Shown here one piece after another: positions 39,801-54,800 of a stretch of 64,000 bases of DNA (the stretch's first letter is position 1; each line of letters begins with the position of its first letter). This stretch comes from Parus major (Eukaryota; Chordata; Aves; Passeriformes; Paridae). Position numbers and translations under genes: made by a program. The notes under the pieces were generated by a model. It ran no database searches. It saw only the letters and a program-made list of their open reading frames with translations, and was not told the DNA's origin. The DNA is taken from positions 25,070,100 to 25,134,099 of the forward strand of contig NC_031769.1 of NCBI RefSeq assembly GCF_001522545.3, in the 5' to 3' direction.

Positions 39801-42800
39801 CTTGGACTGTTAAATCCATTGGAAAATACAATGTTTCACATTTAGAAGAAATTTTGCACTTTTCCCCTCAACTGACTAGGCCTTTTGACTTCCAAAAAGT
39901 GAGAGCGTTCAACATTCTGAGAGAGTTTTCACATAACAGAATAAAACATTGTAAATAAGATTCAGGTGCTAAATTAGACATTTTTTCAAGATGAAGATTG
40001 CACAGGACATTTTTTATAACTTCTCTCTGGAAATTACTTACCAGCTTACATTTCACTTGAAATTTTAAAGTTTATGAATTTATCTAGATTACTGTTCATT
40101 TTGATATTATTCCTCATTATTACCCAGCCAATGGAATCAAACTGGTAACTCCTGTGTGATAGCCTTCACTGTGGTGATTGCTACCAGTTTTAAAGAACCC
40201 TTTTGACATTATCAGTCTGATTCTGATCTTATTCAAACTGTTGTAAATCTGATAATTGTAAATAGCTCCTTCACAACATTAAGAAAACCAGTTTAAACTA
40301 AGTAAGGTCTTGAAAGACAGTTCTTCTTCTATTTCACAAAATCATAATATCCAGCAAAGGATATTATTTTCCATTACTCGTCCATGAATTGAATCTAACA
40401 TCATCTAAGTTAATGTCAGCGTTAATAATAATAGGAAAGCAAATATGATTTGCTGACTGTGGTGGTGGTGCTACTTTCTTACACTTAGATGTACTAAAAC
40501 CTGATCTTTTTGGTATACATAGGAAATTCCTTCTGAACTAAACAATTCCTTTTCATGTGTGACAAGTCTGCTATAGTAATAGCAAACAGAAAAGTGAGTA
40601 TTTGGAGAGATTTACATTGGATTACAAAGATTAGTCAACATACAAGCTGAATATGAAGATCAGTGAAAATATAGCTAGTTATTATTATAGTATGTGGCAT
40701 TTGGAATGTGAGTGAAAATAGAACTAGGAGGCAGAAATTTGAATCTCTGTGAAAGAGCTTGATATACACATAAAAACTCCCAGGCTGTTAGATGTAAATA
40801 GTTAAGTGTAGGAAATTCTCACAAGAAGTTATTCAGCAAGGAAAGATGCAAACTTGGGCTTCAATCATCATATTAAAAAACAACTCAAAGCCCTTAAATG
40901 ACATTAATCATAAAGAAATTCCCTTTTTTTGTTGAAGCCTGGCAAATAAAAGGATATTTTGTAATACCTGAAGAATATAAAAAAATAACTGAATACATAG
41001 TTTTAATAACTTAGAATTATTCACCACCTAATGGGTATGACCTCATTCTACTCCTACTTTGTAATCTGATCCTTAGTGACCATTAGGATTTTCATAGACT
41101 TCAAAGCTGACAGTGAGTAGTAGGTACTTACCTTGCTAGTTATATAAGGTAATGTCTTTGTCTTCTGTTTCTCTTCAAAGACCTGTCACACCAAATGACC
41201 AATAAAGGAAAACTCCCTTTTTTTTCCTTATTGCAAACCTAGGATTTACCTTTCGTCCAGGAAGGCCAGTTCCTACTGATCCTTTTGGTCCAGGAAAACC
41301 TTTATTTCCTTTTTCTCCCTGAACAGAATATGACACTTAAGTTTAACTGAAAATCAATGTAAAATCCATGCTGTCTCGTTCACTTTTGAACACTCTGCAT
41401 CATAGAAAAAGCCAGATATTATACTATGGGATGAAGCACACAATTTTCAAGAAAAAAGTGGTCTAAGGCAATAAAAATAAGCAATTGGCTATGATTCTGA
41501 ACATACATGAGAACCTTATAAAGTATATTATGAAGAGTTTATGCCTGATTAATTAAATGAAAAAATTGTCATTCCACTGAAAGAGATGAAAGACAAAAAA
41601 AATCTCTCAGAGGCTCAGAGTTATTCATCCTGTCTACAAGCAATAAAATGAGATCCAAACCAAAGTTTCTCTAGAAATACACATTCATGCCCTCTCCAGG
41701 GCAGACTTTTTTTTCTGATCTTAAGTAATTAAGAATACATCTCTACTCTTCACAGTGTGGAAAGCAGAACATCTTTCTGCTATTACTTCAAAAGACACTA
41801 TCAGTCCAGTTACAAAGCTCAAAATTTTTTATAAGGATTGCTACACATGCCCTGCTGCATGTAGTTAGAATTAAAAAGCATGCTCATGCTAGCAGTGTGG
41901 GCACACAACGTTAGAGAACATGGCTGTTATATACACACAGAAAATTCTTCATAGCTTCTGGCTTCCAGAAACTTTCTTGCATTATTTAATAGGGTAACAC
42001 AAGTATTTTTTACAGATCAACTGCTGTAAGCATTTTAAACACAGATAGAAGTTATTTTATTTCCTGGTACATAAATGCTTCACCAAAATTCACATTACAT
42101 ACATAATTCACATAACAGCAGTGCCTGATGCAGATACCAAAACCAGCTCCAGAGAATGTCAATGAGATCAGAAGCAGTTGCCACATGTATCAAACCTAAC
42201 TATGAGGTGCAAGTACAGGGTTAGTCAGTTCTATTTTTCAGTGAAGAGCTCTCCCTGTCCCTCTAAAGCATCTTTTTGTTGATGCTTATATTGGTGCTCA
42301 CAAATGGGCTTAAAAGGGTCATATTGCTCATAATGGACCGAGAAATACAAACGTGTTTCCAAGTTTATCCAGCCATCACCTAAGGTGCACCAGTGCAGCA
42401 GGACTGATCACTGACTACTCCTGCAGAGCTGGATAGGGGCTTATGGATTTCTGCAGGTAAAGAAACAGCTGCATACTGCACACCTAAGCCAACCTTCTCT
42501 TCCTTATACCGAGGGTTCCTGGCTCCCAGGAGCTGGGAATTCACCCGGAGTTACGTAATGAGATGCAGCTCCTCACAGTGTACAAGTCATGTCCATGGAT
42601 GGTTTTCCCTGTCCAAATTCCAGATCTGTCTGAGATCCTGCTCTTATACACATCTAGATGTACAGTGTACAAGTCATGTCCATGGATGGTTTTCCCTGTC
42701 CAAATTCCAGATCTGTCTGAGATCCTGCTGAAGCTTCTGCTTGCACATGGGTGCATTGTGGTCTTGCCACAATGTCTTCCCGTGCTGGAGAAAAGTATCC

Positions 42801-45800
42801 AAGGCACTCCACCATCCACATCTCCACTGGAGCATTGCTTTCACAGCCTTGCCCTGTGAGTACCTCTTGGTCCACTAGCCCCAGCTGGGGGAATTAAATG
42901 CTCTGCTTGCCACCAGGGCTACCCTGACCTGCTATCCAGTAACCTCTTGCCTCTGTAAGCAGAACTTCCTCTCTCCCCAGTTTCTTACAACAGCAGCAGT
43001 TCACACACTATTGTGTAGACACTGGAGACTGGAGAAGAGTGGCTGTATCACATTACATAGCTGATGCACTAGGGGGATTTCCTGTAAACAGGAAATACTC
43101 CCAAGGCAATGGGACGAACAAAGCAATTTATTTTGCACTGTCACAGGAACTCACAGTGACTATTTAATCTAATTTCCTTTAAGTGACTTTTTTAGCAGGA
43201 TTGTGCTTCTTGGGGACCTCATTTAGGTGTTAAAGCAAATGGCTTCTAAACACAATGAAATGGTGTGGCATTTTTTTTCAAGGCTTACTGTTCAGATCTG
43301 GGACATTCTCCTTCCCTCTCAGGTCATCTCACAGCTTCCTGGTTAACACCTCTGCAGCTCTGCAGAGCACATGCATATGGACCAAACTCAGGATATGTTG
43401 TGTATTCCAGTGGTCCTTCACTAGTAATGAATGTCAGACACAGCAAAAGTGTAGATTTATTGCAGCCATTTCTTATTGCCCATTTGACATTGTTAGGATG
43501 GTGTTCAGCCAATGAAAACTGAATGAGGCCTACTGTTATAAGTAAATTCATACCCATATAGCTGACACTTCTCACAAGCACACATGTGAGTTTCATCCTT
43601 TAAAACATCGACTGCAGAACCAAATCCTGCTTCCTCTACTTGTGCAACAAATATCAATCAACATTAGAAAGGTTTGTCATAGATTCCATAACAGTACATT
43701 TAGCAAAACCCATGAAATGTGCTGTACTAATCTAAAAATATTTATGGCTTTGACAGTTCAATCCACGTACATAATTAAAATCAAACTTGACTACCAGTAC
43801 TACCTAAATGAACTGAGTGCAGATCTGAGAATGTCTAGACTGTGGTTTTGAAAAGGAACCAAGCACAAAGAAAGAAGATCTGTGAATATAGCTATCAACA
43901 TACAGTAACTAGAAAACCAACTCATTTTTGGCATTCTGTTCTCACCATATACAGACCAAAATCTCTCTCTATATATAAAAAAAAATATTTGGAGTGATAT
44001 TGATAGCTCAAATGCAGGAGTAGAGTAGCTTTAATCTGATAAAAAGCGGCCAAAAAGAATGAAGTTTGATGTCTGAAGAGATACAAGGACAAGAAGAAGA
44101 TCAATAAGCATTTATGTGTGGAAGAAACTGGCACTGCCAGAGCAAGACAGTTTCAAAAGTTGCTCAGAAATAAGCTGTTCCCAAGAATTATATAAATATA
44201 ATCATAATTTTACAAGGCAATTGTTAAGGGAAGAAAATAGAAATGACAAGACCAGTCGTACCTGCACAGTTCATGGAATGCTACAGAAACAGCAGCAGCT
44301 GAGTTTGATCAGCCATATCACTACAGTTTTGTTCTCAAACCCAAAGACATTTCATAACAAGGACACATTACTTTCCAACATCCTTGCACTAGAAACATGC
44401 CTTTGTTTGACAGTGCGTCAGTGTGTTCTTCCACTGGAAATCTTCCATATTGAAACTGAGTTCTCTACACCAGTAAAACATGCTTTAGATATTTACTCAT
44501 AGCAGTGTAAACATAACATCCAGATATACATCTGTGTGTATCTAAATATGTATAAAGAGAGAGACAGAGAGAGAGAGAGGTGTATATGTGCACACTGAGC
44601 ATATTTTGGGTAACCCTTACCTTCTCACAGGAACAGAAAAATATTGTGAAATCTGTGTATTTTTTTAATGTATCATCAGATGCATTTGATTACTGAAACA
44701 TTTTTGTCCCGAATGGAAATAGTGTTTTTATAATTAACATCAAATACCTATAGAATTAACAAAGATATATCCCAAATATTAGATTCTGGAGAGTCAGCAG
44801 AAATTCTTATTAAAGGCAGACAGGAAGGAGTTTTCCTATACCATAAAGTGATAGAGAGATGGCAAAAAATTTTCTGTTTTTCACAAGAATAGAACAAAGA
44901 GCCTATGGAGATTCAGCAAACAAAGGAAAAAGAGGAAAGAAAATAAGGAGTTTTTCATGTCCTCGCATTAAAATGTGTATTAGCTTTGTGATTACTGATA
45001 ACAACTAATACAGTGCCAAATTGAAAACAGATCAGAAACAAAGGTCTAAAGAGTCATGACTCTTAACCATGTAGAGATCTCTGTCTAAGAAAGTCTGGAA
45101 ACAGGATAAGTCAGAACCTATAAAAGGGAGTTATACAATAAGGAAAAAACAAAGAGCATAATAAAGTATGTTTTTATGCTGTAAAACACCTCAGTGAAAA
45201 AAGGAAGAGCCTTCTGTAGAATAAAACCAGAAACAATGGAACACAAATATAAAAATGGAAGACATTGAAGATGTAATCAAAATAAGTCCTGAACAAAATA
45301 AATTCTGAAGGAATCTGCTTTTCTGGTAAAGCTTGTATGAAGTAATTCCACAACGGACCAAAGAAAGAGTCTCCTCTGAATCTTTTTGCAAACAACATAC
45401 ATTTTCTTAAATTTGATTGTTGATTGGGACTGTCACTGTTTTCCAATGAAGACCTATTTGCCACTGAATTCCCTCATGGTTTTACTATCTACACCCAAAA
45501 TCACAGTATGGAGAGGCACCTTTTCTAACCAAACCAAAATATTGCCTCTTTTACTGAATCACTGGTGGTTGACCACTTAGAGTTGGAGACCTGAGCACAA
45601 TACTCTTGATTAAGGGAAATATTCAATCATATGCTCAATTTTAAGCAAACTGATTTAAGGAAAACAAGAGTAACTTGGGTTGTTCTCCACTGGAGCCTCC
45701 AGTTTAAATAAATTTTTCCATGCATATAGGACAAGGCAATTTAACAATTGAGTGCTCAGAATATGTTGTCATGTTTGTGTTTCTCCTTTTAAGGGGAGAA

Positions 45801-48800
45801 GTTGTGGCTGGAACTGGGTGAGTAAAAACCCAATTATGTGGGGTTCATTTATATTCCTAGATTCTGGTTTAACTTATTTTGCCAAAGTAGATCTCTGTTA
45901 CTGCCTTTTACAAGTGTAACACAGAGGAAGCTACAGATCTAAGTAAATCAATAAGATGTGGCAGAGATAAGCCTTTTTTCTCCAGGTTAAATATATTTTT
46001 AATGACAAGAACAATAGGAGAGCAATTGGGTGCAAACAATACTGAAAACACAGCAAATTAAGTAAATATTGCTATCTTATAAATATTAAAATTAAGTGTT
46101 AAATTAGTATTTGCAGGAGTTCACTGATCTAGTGGCAAAGATGGAAAGAATACAATTAATTTCTTTAAGAAAGAGTTTCAGAAGAAACTGAACAGATATC
46201 ACATTAACCCGGATTACCTTGTCTCCTTGTATGCTGATACCAGGGGGGCCAGGTGGACCAGGCAAGCCTTTACGTCCCATAATACCCTATAAGAGTCAGT
46301 AAGGCAAAAAAGGATTAGGAGGTAAACACTCTGGAAATAATCCCAAAGTCACTGCAAGTAAAAAAATAAAACCATGTCAAAGACTCTAGTTCTGATTGTT
46401 CCTTGGTTCATCGTTTCTCACTGTGGGTCTTAGTAATTATCCTTGGCAAATTCTCAGGAAAGCAAAGGAACAATTAACCTGAAAATAATGAAAGAATAAA
46501 ATTTACTCATGACACAGAGTGGTATTTCCCTCATTTTTTCCCACACAGAAGACAACACAAACCATGTCTACAGAACAGCTTTGTGCAATTACAAAAGGGA
46601 GGCACAACGGCAGAGGCACAAAGGACCAGAGCAATAAAACCTAATGTAAGTAAATCTGCCAGGCCTTTTAGCTAGTTTTTGGGTACTATGGGCATATGCC
46701 AAGCCCCTGTGGTGCCACAGCCTCTAGGAGCACCAGTCATTCAGAAAATCCTAAGTGGGAAGGGACAAGAGAAAAGCCAAAGCAACACATGCTGATTTGT
46801 ATCAGTACAGTCAAAGTCAGGCAGAGCCCCTGTGTTTGCAGGCAGGCTAATCTAACATTTCAAAGTGACAAAGAGAAGTATATCCTCTTGATTACATCAC
46901 AACTAAACGGTTGATATTCCTTTTATAAAATCTGTTTTTAATTGGAAAAGTTTTCAAAATTTGATTGAGCTTCATAAAAGTTTCTGTCAAGCTCAGGTTG
47001 GACTTTCGTTTACTCTCTTATAATAAATAATCACTGTGCTCCAGTATAGTAAGTGGAAATCATTCAGTGGTATGTATATTACCTAGATGTATATGTTGAA
47101 TATTTAGGCAGAAGTACAAGAAAACTTGGTCATCATGAAATACAAATTTATAATTCTAAATATTTAACTTCTAGATACTAGTGAGGTTTGAAAAGTCATC
47201 ATTATTATCTCTGCAGAAAAAAAAAATTGTCACAAGTTTCCATAAAATCTCTTGTGAAAAATACTGTTTATATATGTATATGTATAAATATACATCAAGG
47301 GTGGGTCATCTCAACCACAAAGCCTTCTCTTTGCCAGGCTAAACAATCCCAACTCTCTCAGCCTTTCCTCATAGAACAGGGACTACATCCACATCCAGAC
47401 TTATCTTTAAATCATGTGTCCCCACGATTTACCAAGGTACTGAAATTGTTGCAGCTTTCAGGAAGCAAGTTAAAATCAGACACATCCTGAAAAAGTATTC
47501 ATGCCCTGTCCTTTACTGCGTATTTGGAGTTGGTAATAGAAATATTTCTTCGTTCAGATATTAGTTTATACAAAATGGCACTGGTGAGTTCTGTTCCTCT
47601 CTGCTATTATGCAAAAAGTTACAAAGGTGTATCTATCTTTAAACTAACAGAAAGTGAGAGAAATATACACAATGTTTCTTCTCACTGGCTTTGTAAAAAG
47701 AATTGATGGATCAACCTGTAATAAAGAAATCCAGGAAAGTACTGGATTTCTTTTCTTATCAGTATGTCTCTTTTTAACTACAAATCACTTTAGTGGAGGG
47801 AGGAAAAATTGCCCAGATGTTGCATGCTGGTTGCTTATAGAATTAACTTTTTGTTTTCATATTTCTTTCCTAATGGCTTTAATAACAAAATCAATTGGAT
47901 TTAATTTGATTGAGCAAAAATTGCAAACATAAAACTCATATTTAACATATTTTCCAGCATGAAATAATATCTTGGAAACAGAATAGATACAAGCAGAAGA
48001 AATGCATCATTTAAGTAATTTACCAGCTTGATAGCTCTGCTCAATCTCCAGATGTAATCTTATAAAGCTTAGCTGCAAACGCAATTTGCATCCCATTAGT
48101 ACTATTCCTAATCCAGTTGGTAGAAATGTATGGTTAGTGACTATGTTTACATGCTTGATTTCTCCTGAAGCTGCTCCAAGGTAAATCAACAACTGTTGAA
48201 GATCATTTGGAGTCTGAGAGATCAGAGTCTGGCTGCCAGCATCACAAAAGAGCACAAAAACCTTCAACGTCTCATCATACCAACCTTGGGACCCATGCTT
48301 CCCCTTCCTGGAGGCCCTGGTGGCCCAGGATAACCTCTAATTCCTTGGTCTCCCTGAAAATAGTCACAGAAACATCAGTCAACACCCAATTAATGTTAAA
48401 ATGTTACATATTCCATCCATGTACAAAGCAGTGAAATGGCTGAGTTTAAGAAACAAGCCAAACAAATGCTACATAAATAAACACCTGCTTTATAGATAGG
48501 TATTAAAAAAAAACCAAAAAAAACCCACAAAAACCCAAACAGCTCAAAATACAGGCTCCCACATAATTTAAGCTCTAGCTGAAGAACATTATTTCCCAAC
48601 AGAGTTAGAACTCTACTTTGCAGGCTTATCAGCTGAAAAAAAAAAAAGAAAAAGGCAAACCCCTTTGGAAACACCACCATTTTTCCATCACATTTTGCAG
48701 GCACACACCAGGATGGACAGGGAGCTTACTAGCGGAACCGTGACCATGATCCTCTTTACTGACACAGTGCTTTGCTCTAACACTAGAGACATTTAATTTC

Positions 48801-51800
48801 CAGAACTGTCAAATTTAGGCATTTATGAAAACTAAATGAATTTTAGTAGCATCAATATAGATGAATAAAAAGAACAGCACCCATTTTTTAAAAAAATCCT
48901 CAACATTTACCTTGATTTCAGAAGGAAATTAGGCTTAAGTGATGTATTCTGCCTGTGCTTCTGCTTGTTTGTGTTGGTTCTCTTTTTCCTTTCCAGTATA
49001 TTTTGAATTCATTAGTTGATTTCAGCCAACTTGATCAGAAATGTACAGGCCTTGACCATATTAATTTTCAACAGTTTTGGTGGTTGTAGGTTGGGTAATG
49101 GAGAGACATTCAATTTTTACTTCTAGTGAAGAACAAAGAAAACCCAGAGGGGACTCATCCCTTAACTACCAGGCAGAGAAAAGGCAGCAGCTATCTGGCC
49201 AGGGGAAAATGAGTGTAACAGCACCTGGTACTGCCCCTTGTGTTGCAGACAAACCAAGCAAAGGAGATCGGGAACATTATGAACTTAGTCTAACCCTTTG
49301 CAAAAAAACTAATGTCAGGGAACATTAGTGATAGGAAGAATTCCCAGGGACAGACAAGGCAGTTTTGTTTTCCTCAGAATGTGGTTGTACAAATGAGAGA
49401 ATAGGCACACATTCAGTACATGATTACTAAAAAAGTACCATCTATTCCTTGAAAAGAAAAAAGAAGTCTATAACTGATAAGTTAGAGATGCTGAGTATTT
49501 TGAATTGTGTTTAGCTGGATATTCCTAAACCTATTCCTATGCAGACAAGTGCAAGTAAAGAAATACACTGAGAAGCTGTTGATCATCCAATATATTAAAA
49601 ACAGAGCAGAAGAAATTGTATTTCTTGACAAAAGTAATAGAAATCAGTATAAAAACTCTTAACTGTTCTTATTTTTGCACTTGGAAAAGGCTGTGCCTGC
49701 AGAGGGAGCATTCGATCTAGGAGAGAGGTGCAAGTATAAATCACAAATCACAGATGTCATTTGAGTTGTGGTAGATGAAACAAAATGACATATGATTGAA
49801 AACAAAAATCAAACAGAATTTTCTACTGATCTACTTTACATTCTGAGAATGTATGCAGTCATTGCAGTGACTGCTTTTAGGTTCAGTCCCAAGAAGGAAA
49901 TTCCCAAAGGTTCAGTTTCTAGAAAGACATCACTCCAATCTGCATTTTTAAACCTATGTCTATGATGTTCTCATGTTAAGTCCCAACATATGTGCTAATT
50001 ATGCAAACATACTAGGGCCCAAACTATGCTCAAGTTTGAGGGATTTGGAGAGGTGGAAACTCTGATTACAAAGGGTAAGGCTTAAACTGAGTTCATAATG
50101 CTTTCCTTCCTGATGTAACATTTAGCTTTTGAATATCATTTCCTTTTTCATACAAAGCACTGGAGACTGGCCAGTTTGAGTCAGGACATAGGCATGGTAT
50201 ATGGATGCTCTTACCTTTAAATTGCTGTGCCAGGGTGATTGGATAAAACTAAGTGCCATGTTCAGTCAGGAGGAAATTTTTCCCTCAGATGACCTAAGGC
50301 TTTTGTATCAGACCTTCCTTGCCAATGCAAAGAGCCAAGACATTGGCAATGTATCCATCTTCCTATCTAGTACCTTCTATTATCAAAGGAATATTTATTA
50401 ATTCTCAATGTCCCCACAAACCACAATCTTAAGCTGTAGGATAACTCTTCATGAAGAGAAGCTGTGCAGAGCAGCCAAAGATTTCCCCGTCCAAGCTTCC
50501 CTCTGAAATCTGCCACAAATGCTAGAGATAAGAGATACAGATATTGCATTAAAAGGTACTTTTTAAGGAGATCGTGGAATGCTGTAAAACAGCCTGTGAG
50601 CTGACGTGATGGAAACTGAATGGGAGGTTACCAAATATAAATGTTTCCTTATGGCCAGTACACCTACAACCTGCTCTTAGACCAGTCCTGACCAAAAACA
50701 GCCTAAGGGTGACTTGAAGTCATCTGCCTCTTCCTCCCATGGGTAACACAGTCTTCCACAGGGTCGTTGCAGGTGAAAGGATTGAATTTTAGCCTCACAT
50801 GCTTAGTTAATACCAGATGTCTCATTGAAAAGCTCTTTTGTAGAGCTTTATAGTAATCCTCACAGTTTCTGCATTTCTTGGTTTAAAGAAAAAGACTTTT
50901 ATTTTGCTTTATGAGTTGTGAAGTAGAGCAGTTCTTTTTCCTGAGGTGTCATACTAAACTGTCCTTCAGGGAATTCATTTCAAAAACGATTAATACTGTT
51001 CTTTGATGAAGTCTAATTTATTTCCTGTACTGTGCTTATAGACGAGCTTCACACCATCAGCAAAACAGTGAACTAGAAAAACACCACTGAAGCAAGAAAT
51101 AAAGAGCTGAGTCAAGACACAGTAAAGTGTGCGATTCCAATGTCTAATCTGTACCTTTTTTTTCAATAAGAAAAAAACATTAAATGCCCTAATGGTCAAC
51201 TGAAACATAAATCTTGGATTTTCCAATATATATACTTCATTTACCATGAAGTATGTGTATTTGATACTGAAACATACAGCAGACACTGCAATACTCTCTT
51301 TAGTGAGAGTTAATGGATATAACAGTATATGTAAGAACAACGTTATTAAAAAAAGGTATTGCATCTCTACTTTCCACATTTTAGTTCAAATAGGCAAGCC
51401 CCAAGCTGCAGAAGTTGTTTATACTGCAACTGGATACAGCCCAAATGTTCATGCACTAGGGACTATGCTAAGGATTTTAATAATCTTTCTGCTATCCAGT
51501 TACTTGCTTTATTTCTAGTACTGTGCTCTTGCTCTCAAATGTCTGTAACTCACCCCCTAGTTGGCAACAGTGCTTTTAAATCAAATTTTTATTATATTCT
51601 GACATTATGTGCTTCTGTTTTAATGCTACAGAAAATAGGGCTCTGCCAGGACTGAATGCATCCCACATGTTCCAATTTTGTTTTCATGTGAATTTGACCT
51701 CTGATACATAAAATTCCTGTCTAGCAGTGTGCACATATGTGAGCCATTTCTGAAAGCAGAGAGAACAGAGCTTTGATTCAGATGAGTGGAACATTCCTAT

Positions 51801-54800
51801 ATAATGATCCTCAAAGGAATTTCAAATTAACTAGTGTGTAAATTTATGAGCCTCTTTTATCAAATAAATGTTCTTTTTTTATATGCAGAGATTGTTGCTG
51901 TTCTTACTTTTTTTTTTAGATTTTTTTTTGGTGGGAGTCATAACAGGTAGCCAACACATTTACATTTATTTTGAAAAAAACCAGAATATTTTCTATTTTG
52001 TGAACTAATTTCTGGGGGAATTGTTGCAATTAAAATGAATTCTTTTTCCTTGTGGCACCTTTGCTACCAAAACATTATGCAAAGATTAAAAAATCAGAAT
52101 ATAATATGGGCAAACAGAAGCAAAAAAATCAGGGAATAAGAAGAGATATTTATATCTTTTGTTTCTTTCTTTCCAGTGCATTCTTTACTATGTCTGGTGT
52201 GGATAAAGAGAAGTAAATCAGACATGTTATATCTTGTTAGATAATGCTTGCTTTGGTGCACCACTCACACACTGTGAAAACTACAGCTGCTCACTCTTTA
52301 TAGAACAACAAATCAAACAAATTTCACTGAACATGGCTAACACACCAATCTAGGGACATCATCAAAAAGAAGCCTACCTATTTTAAGGTAAGAAATAAAA
52401 ATTAAATTTTTTACCAGATGTTTTTAACTCTTGAATTTTTTATTATCTGACAGAGTGTTAGATAAGCATTACTCTGAGCAGGCAGGTTTGGTGGGCAGTA
52501 TCACACTGTAACACAAATGAAACATGTAGATCCATGAAAACTTTTCATACAAAATTTGGTGTAAGCATGATTTGCCCTAATTGTGTTGCATTACTTGCAA
52601 AGGCAGCTACTCTGCAGGGCTCTGTTTTACAACAGCTTGGACCTTAGATTCAAACCACCTAATTCTGACAATTTTTGTGACAACGGAGATGACTTGATGG
52701 AAATAAGATACTTTTAATTTACATAGCAACCCTGATCTGACCTGGAATTGTCAGGAAACACGAGAATAGTCAGAACAATTTATCAGTTTGGTTTTGCCTA
52801 TGATAAGAGAATCTATTACTAGACATTTCATGTACTATTATATTAAATATAATTAAATAATTAGAACCTCACATCCTGGTCTCAGCTATTTCACATTTGC
52901 TTAGTCAAATCTCAGTCACAGTAACAGGCCTTTTTGCCAAATTTATTAATAATTTATTATTATTTATTATTTATTGATAATATTTATTATTAATTTATAA
53001 TATCCACTATCCACAACACAGATCCCCTCACAAAAAGATGCTACCAATAAACCCCTTTTACTAGCACCATGAATATAATTCACCCCACACATCTTGATGA
53101 ACTGTGATATTTTTTATGCTCTTCATGGAGATGGGACCAACAAACAAGAATTTGATGTCTTTATAAAGGAATATGAACAACTCTCTTCAGCTGTCAATAA
53201 TTAACATAGAGCCAAAAATGGAAACTCTAAGTACTACAGAATCATAGAATCACCAGTGTTGGAAGAGAACTCTAAGTTCATCAAGTCTGAATGTCAACCT
53301 GGCAGTACCACAGTAACCCCTAAACCATTGAACAACATCATGCAGTGCCAGATCCAGACACCTCTTAAACACCTCTAGGAATGGTGACTCCACCACCTCC
53401 CTGGAAAAACTATTCCAATGCTTGACCACCCTACCAGTGAAATTTTTTTTTCTAATATCTAATCTGAATCTCCCTGTCTCAGCTTAAGGCCATATAGCAG
53501 CTAATTTATGATGTAATTAAATATATACCCTATTTTATCACAAGACTTACAGTGACTTAAGAATTACTGATAAAAAGACTAGATGCCATGTTCACTACAA
53601 AAACTGGGCATAAATACTTTTAATTTACACCTTTTACCCCTTCATCCCCAATACATCTAATGATTCCATATTTTGCTTCCACCATACTTGATCTGGGTTG
53701 GAACTTTTCTGATAATTATACAGCTGAAGAGTTGCTTGTCCTAGCAATTACATTAATTCATGGCTGTAAGAACAGAATGGACTTGTGACCCACTTTTCAA
53801 TCTCTGATACTAAACAGGCACCATGATTTTCCTAAGAACATTTCTGCATAGTTGTATATTTGTGGTACCTTTCAGAAACACAGACACAAACACTGATTGT
53901 AAAACTTCCAGTTCTGAGAAATTTCACTGCAATTATTCTAGTGGTTTTCTTTCCCTTAAAAAACAAGTATTTCTTTCCATTTTGGATTTAAGCAAAATTT
54001 ATTGATATTACTCCCCTCTATTTCCATTGAAGTTGTGATGTATATTTTTGGACTTCTTATTTCTTCAACCATGACATCATAGTTGGAGATCATATTTTTG
54101 ACAATGTGACTTTCCAATTCCTTTTCTTTAGGAAACACTACTTTCCAGAGTTATTCATTTAGGAAGCAAGGAACAATTCAGACACAACAATGCTCCTAGA
54201 CATCCTGCAGTCGTAAGTTAAATCTTTCTCAATATCTGACTTGATAATTTCATACAAGATTCTAGGATTTTAATGAAATGTTCTTCTGTAGTATCAAAAA
54301 ACATGTATTGTAAGAGCACATTGTATCAAGTCTGATATTTCTATTTGGAAATATACAGATTACTGTGGTAATTCTAAAGTCAAGTCATTCTAAGAATGTA
54401 TGTCCTTCAATTTTTCCTTTATTGTGGATGTTTTTGAAAGGTTATTGCAGTTTATTTTAAACTTGAATTCTCCTGTTCAGAGAACTGAAGTTGAAATTTC
54501 TGTTTGGGAAAAAACTTGTTTGGGCAATATTTATTTTGCTTCCTCCTGCAACAGGTTGCCTTTTTCTTATTTCACATATGCAATGAAGAAATCATCAATA
54601 AAACCACTCTGGGATATATTAAAGCAATTTGTTGTATGATTCCAGTCTTAAGTCTCTTTTTCTGACTTTTTATTACATAGCAATTATTATTTTATAACAT
54701 TACAATTACTATGTGACTTTTTAGGTGAGTTACATACTGCTCATAATTTTATAAGACTTTAGCTATTTTGTTTCTTATGAAAAACCATGGAAGTGTTTCA

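Larger units (their letters stand above)
41319..46217 (-). other. COL28A1 intron
   Basis: 4899 bases, donor GTAATC. Contains the suspicious duplication at 42575-42729 and a (GA)n tract at 44557-44579. Open frames of up to 128 codons (44116-44502 plus) show no domain. Confidence 0.8.

Noticed and set aside
42541..42859. Internally repeated peptide frames on both strands
   Set aside because: The repeat is the 68-bp DNA duplication with an adapter-like spacer, so the peptide repeats are an artefact of it.
43077..43096. Inverted repeat 'atttcctgt'/'acaggaaat' as a regulatory hairpin or STAT-like site
   Set aside because: Nine-base arms are common by chance in 64 kb and nothing nearby supports a regulatory role.
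44116..44502. 128-codon open frame, plus strand, inside a COL28A1 intron
   Set aside because: No domain, antisense to the gene, and no splice or regulatory support.
50990..51379. 129-codon open frame, minus strand, in the long COL28A1 intron
   Set aside because: Hydrophobic chance frame in AT-rich intron with overlapping plus-strand frames and no family match that I recognise.
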